Positions 42,632 through 43,356 of a DNA stretch of 43,356 nt are shown here, one piece after another. Where the stretch lies: the NCBI GenBank assembly GCA_025997135.1, contig BNUE01000002.1, positions 1-43,356 of the forward strand, written 5' to 3'. A program made the translations under genes and the position numbers. The stretch comes from a candidate division SR1 bacterium (GTDB lineage: Bacteria > Patescibacteriota > Gracilibacteria > Absconditabacterales > Absconditicoccaceae). Position 1 is the stretch's first letter. Each line of letters begins with the position of its first letter. Under the pieces are notes generated by a model that was not told the DNA's origin, searched no databases, and saw nothing but the letters and a program-made list of their open reading frames with translations.

Positions 42632-42659
42632 ATCTTATTATTCTATCCCAAAAAATCAA
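42632..42659 (-). promoter_or_regulatory. Putative BRO-N promoter with operator-like palindrome
   Basis: Minus strand TTGATT (42654-42659), 16-nt spacer, TAAGAT (42632-42637). TGGGATA (spacer) and TATCCCA (downstream) flank AATAAT-AAG-ATTATT over the -10. Confidence 0.45.
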
Positions 42660-42718
42660 TGTTTTTTAGTCTATTTCACTGCCACTCCATTCAATCACAG
42701 TAAAATATTTTTTCACAA

Positions 42719-43356
42719 CTATTTTAATTTTATACTTTTTAGTGCTTCCTCGATAAATCCTACTCAACATATTGGATAATTTCATGCACTAGGATCACTG
42801 GACAAAACAATATATTTATCATTTACAGCATACACTTCCAGACAAGTAAGTTCCTTACATACCCAATGTTTACTAGCTTCTGCTACCGTTTTATATCCAA
42901 ATGAATTTGGTTCTAATATGAATCAATGTTGTGGAATAGTCATATCACAAACTGTACTTATTTCATACCCTCGTTCTGTCATAAGCATAGGTCCAGAAAT
43001 AGGTCAATTATATCGCATTCAAAATGATAGAGTTCCTTCATAATATCAATTAAAAATCATATCAATATATCAATTTTGATTATCATAACTAAAATAATCA
43101 GTTGGTGTGATTTTGAGGTCTAAGCTAGAATTGAAGATCATACTTACAACATTCCCCCTTATCGCTAAATTATCTTTCGAATAAATATCCTGTGAGCGAT
43201 ACAGACTACTTAAAAGACCAAAATTATAAGCTCTATCATAATAAATATTAGACCAATGAGTTCATCAGCTCTCATCCTGCTTCCCGTCAAGTATCCTCAT
43301 CACTACAGCGACAGCTTCTGCATTAGTCAAACTCTTCTCTGGGTAAAATCGTGTAT
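42719..43356 (-). CDS. SLH-domain surface protein, C-terminal part (5' end outside window)
   Basis: About 212 residues, open to the window edge. The first visible part, TRFYPEKSLTNAEAVAVVMRIL and HWSNIYYDRAYNFGLL with LAIRGNVVSMIF later, follows the S-layer homology pattern. A ~120-residue beta-rich, Gly/Tyr/Phe-containing region with two Cys pairs follows. SLH domains bind cell-wall polymers and anchor surface proteins. TGA glycines are frequent. The stop is TAG at 42719-42721. Confidence 0.75.

Overview
The window comes from a low-GC bacterium that reads UGA as glycine (translation table 25), as known in Candidatus Absconditabacteria (SR1) and Gracilibacteria. Nearly every conserved gene has in-frame TGA exactly where the family requires glycine. 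Examples are the FtsZ GGGTGTG signature (three TGAs), the dUTPase motif 5, the SufC signature loop and the scissile Gly of LexA. Under the standard code almost all genes would look broken; under table 25 they are intact. I cannot separate the two phyla from this window.

1-9.1 kb, mostly + strand, is housekeeping: a TerC tail, lexA with possible operator boxes, leuS carrying an in-frame palindromic insert, dprA, ftsA, ftsZ, then two type IV secretion pilin-like proteins and a TraC-like protein. 9.1-12.3 kb (minus) is sufC-infB. 12.4-23.5 kb mixes envelope proteins (lipoproteins, SlyD-like FKBP, DUF4282, degenerate M23/lysozyme-like protein, L,D-transpeptidase), dut, an AbiEi-like protein and alaS, which is split into two genes on opposite strands 1.9 kb apart.

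23.6-33.4 kb is an accessory and defence region. A cassette of an ABC-type ATPase, a C5-cytosine methylase and a probable type II endonuclease lies between ~200-bp direct repeats; these repeats keep their flanks but swap hairpin stems. Next come a mazE-mazF-tdk-membrane protein operon, a candidate structured RNA, and an EcoRI-type adenine methylase followed by a DUF262-HNH nuclease, an unusual restriction-modification pairing.

33.4-43.4 kb holds a 1141-residue caspase/gingipain-like protein with a T9SS-type C-terminal tag, metG, a second candidate structured RNA, a PAP2 phosphatase behind a possible attenuator, tRNA-Leu(CAG), two tandem membrane metallophosphoesterases, a truncated BRO-N protein and a partial SLH-domain protein.

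Most promoters I can place have a TTGNNN box and a TA-rich -10 separated by 16 nt. The strongest candidates for something undescribed are the repeat-flanked defence cassette, the two structured RNAs, the split alaS and the methylase/DUF262-HNH pair. All calls are from reading the sequence; no database search was run.
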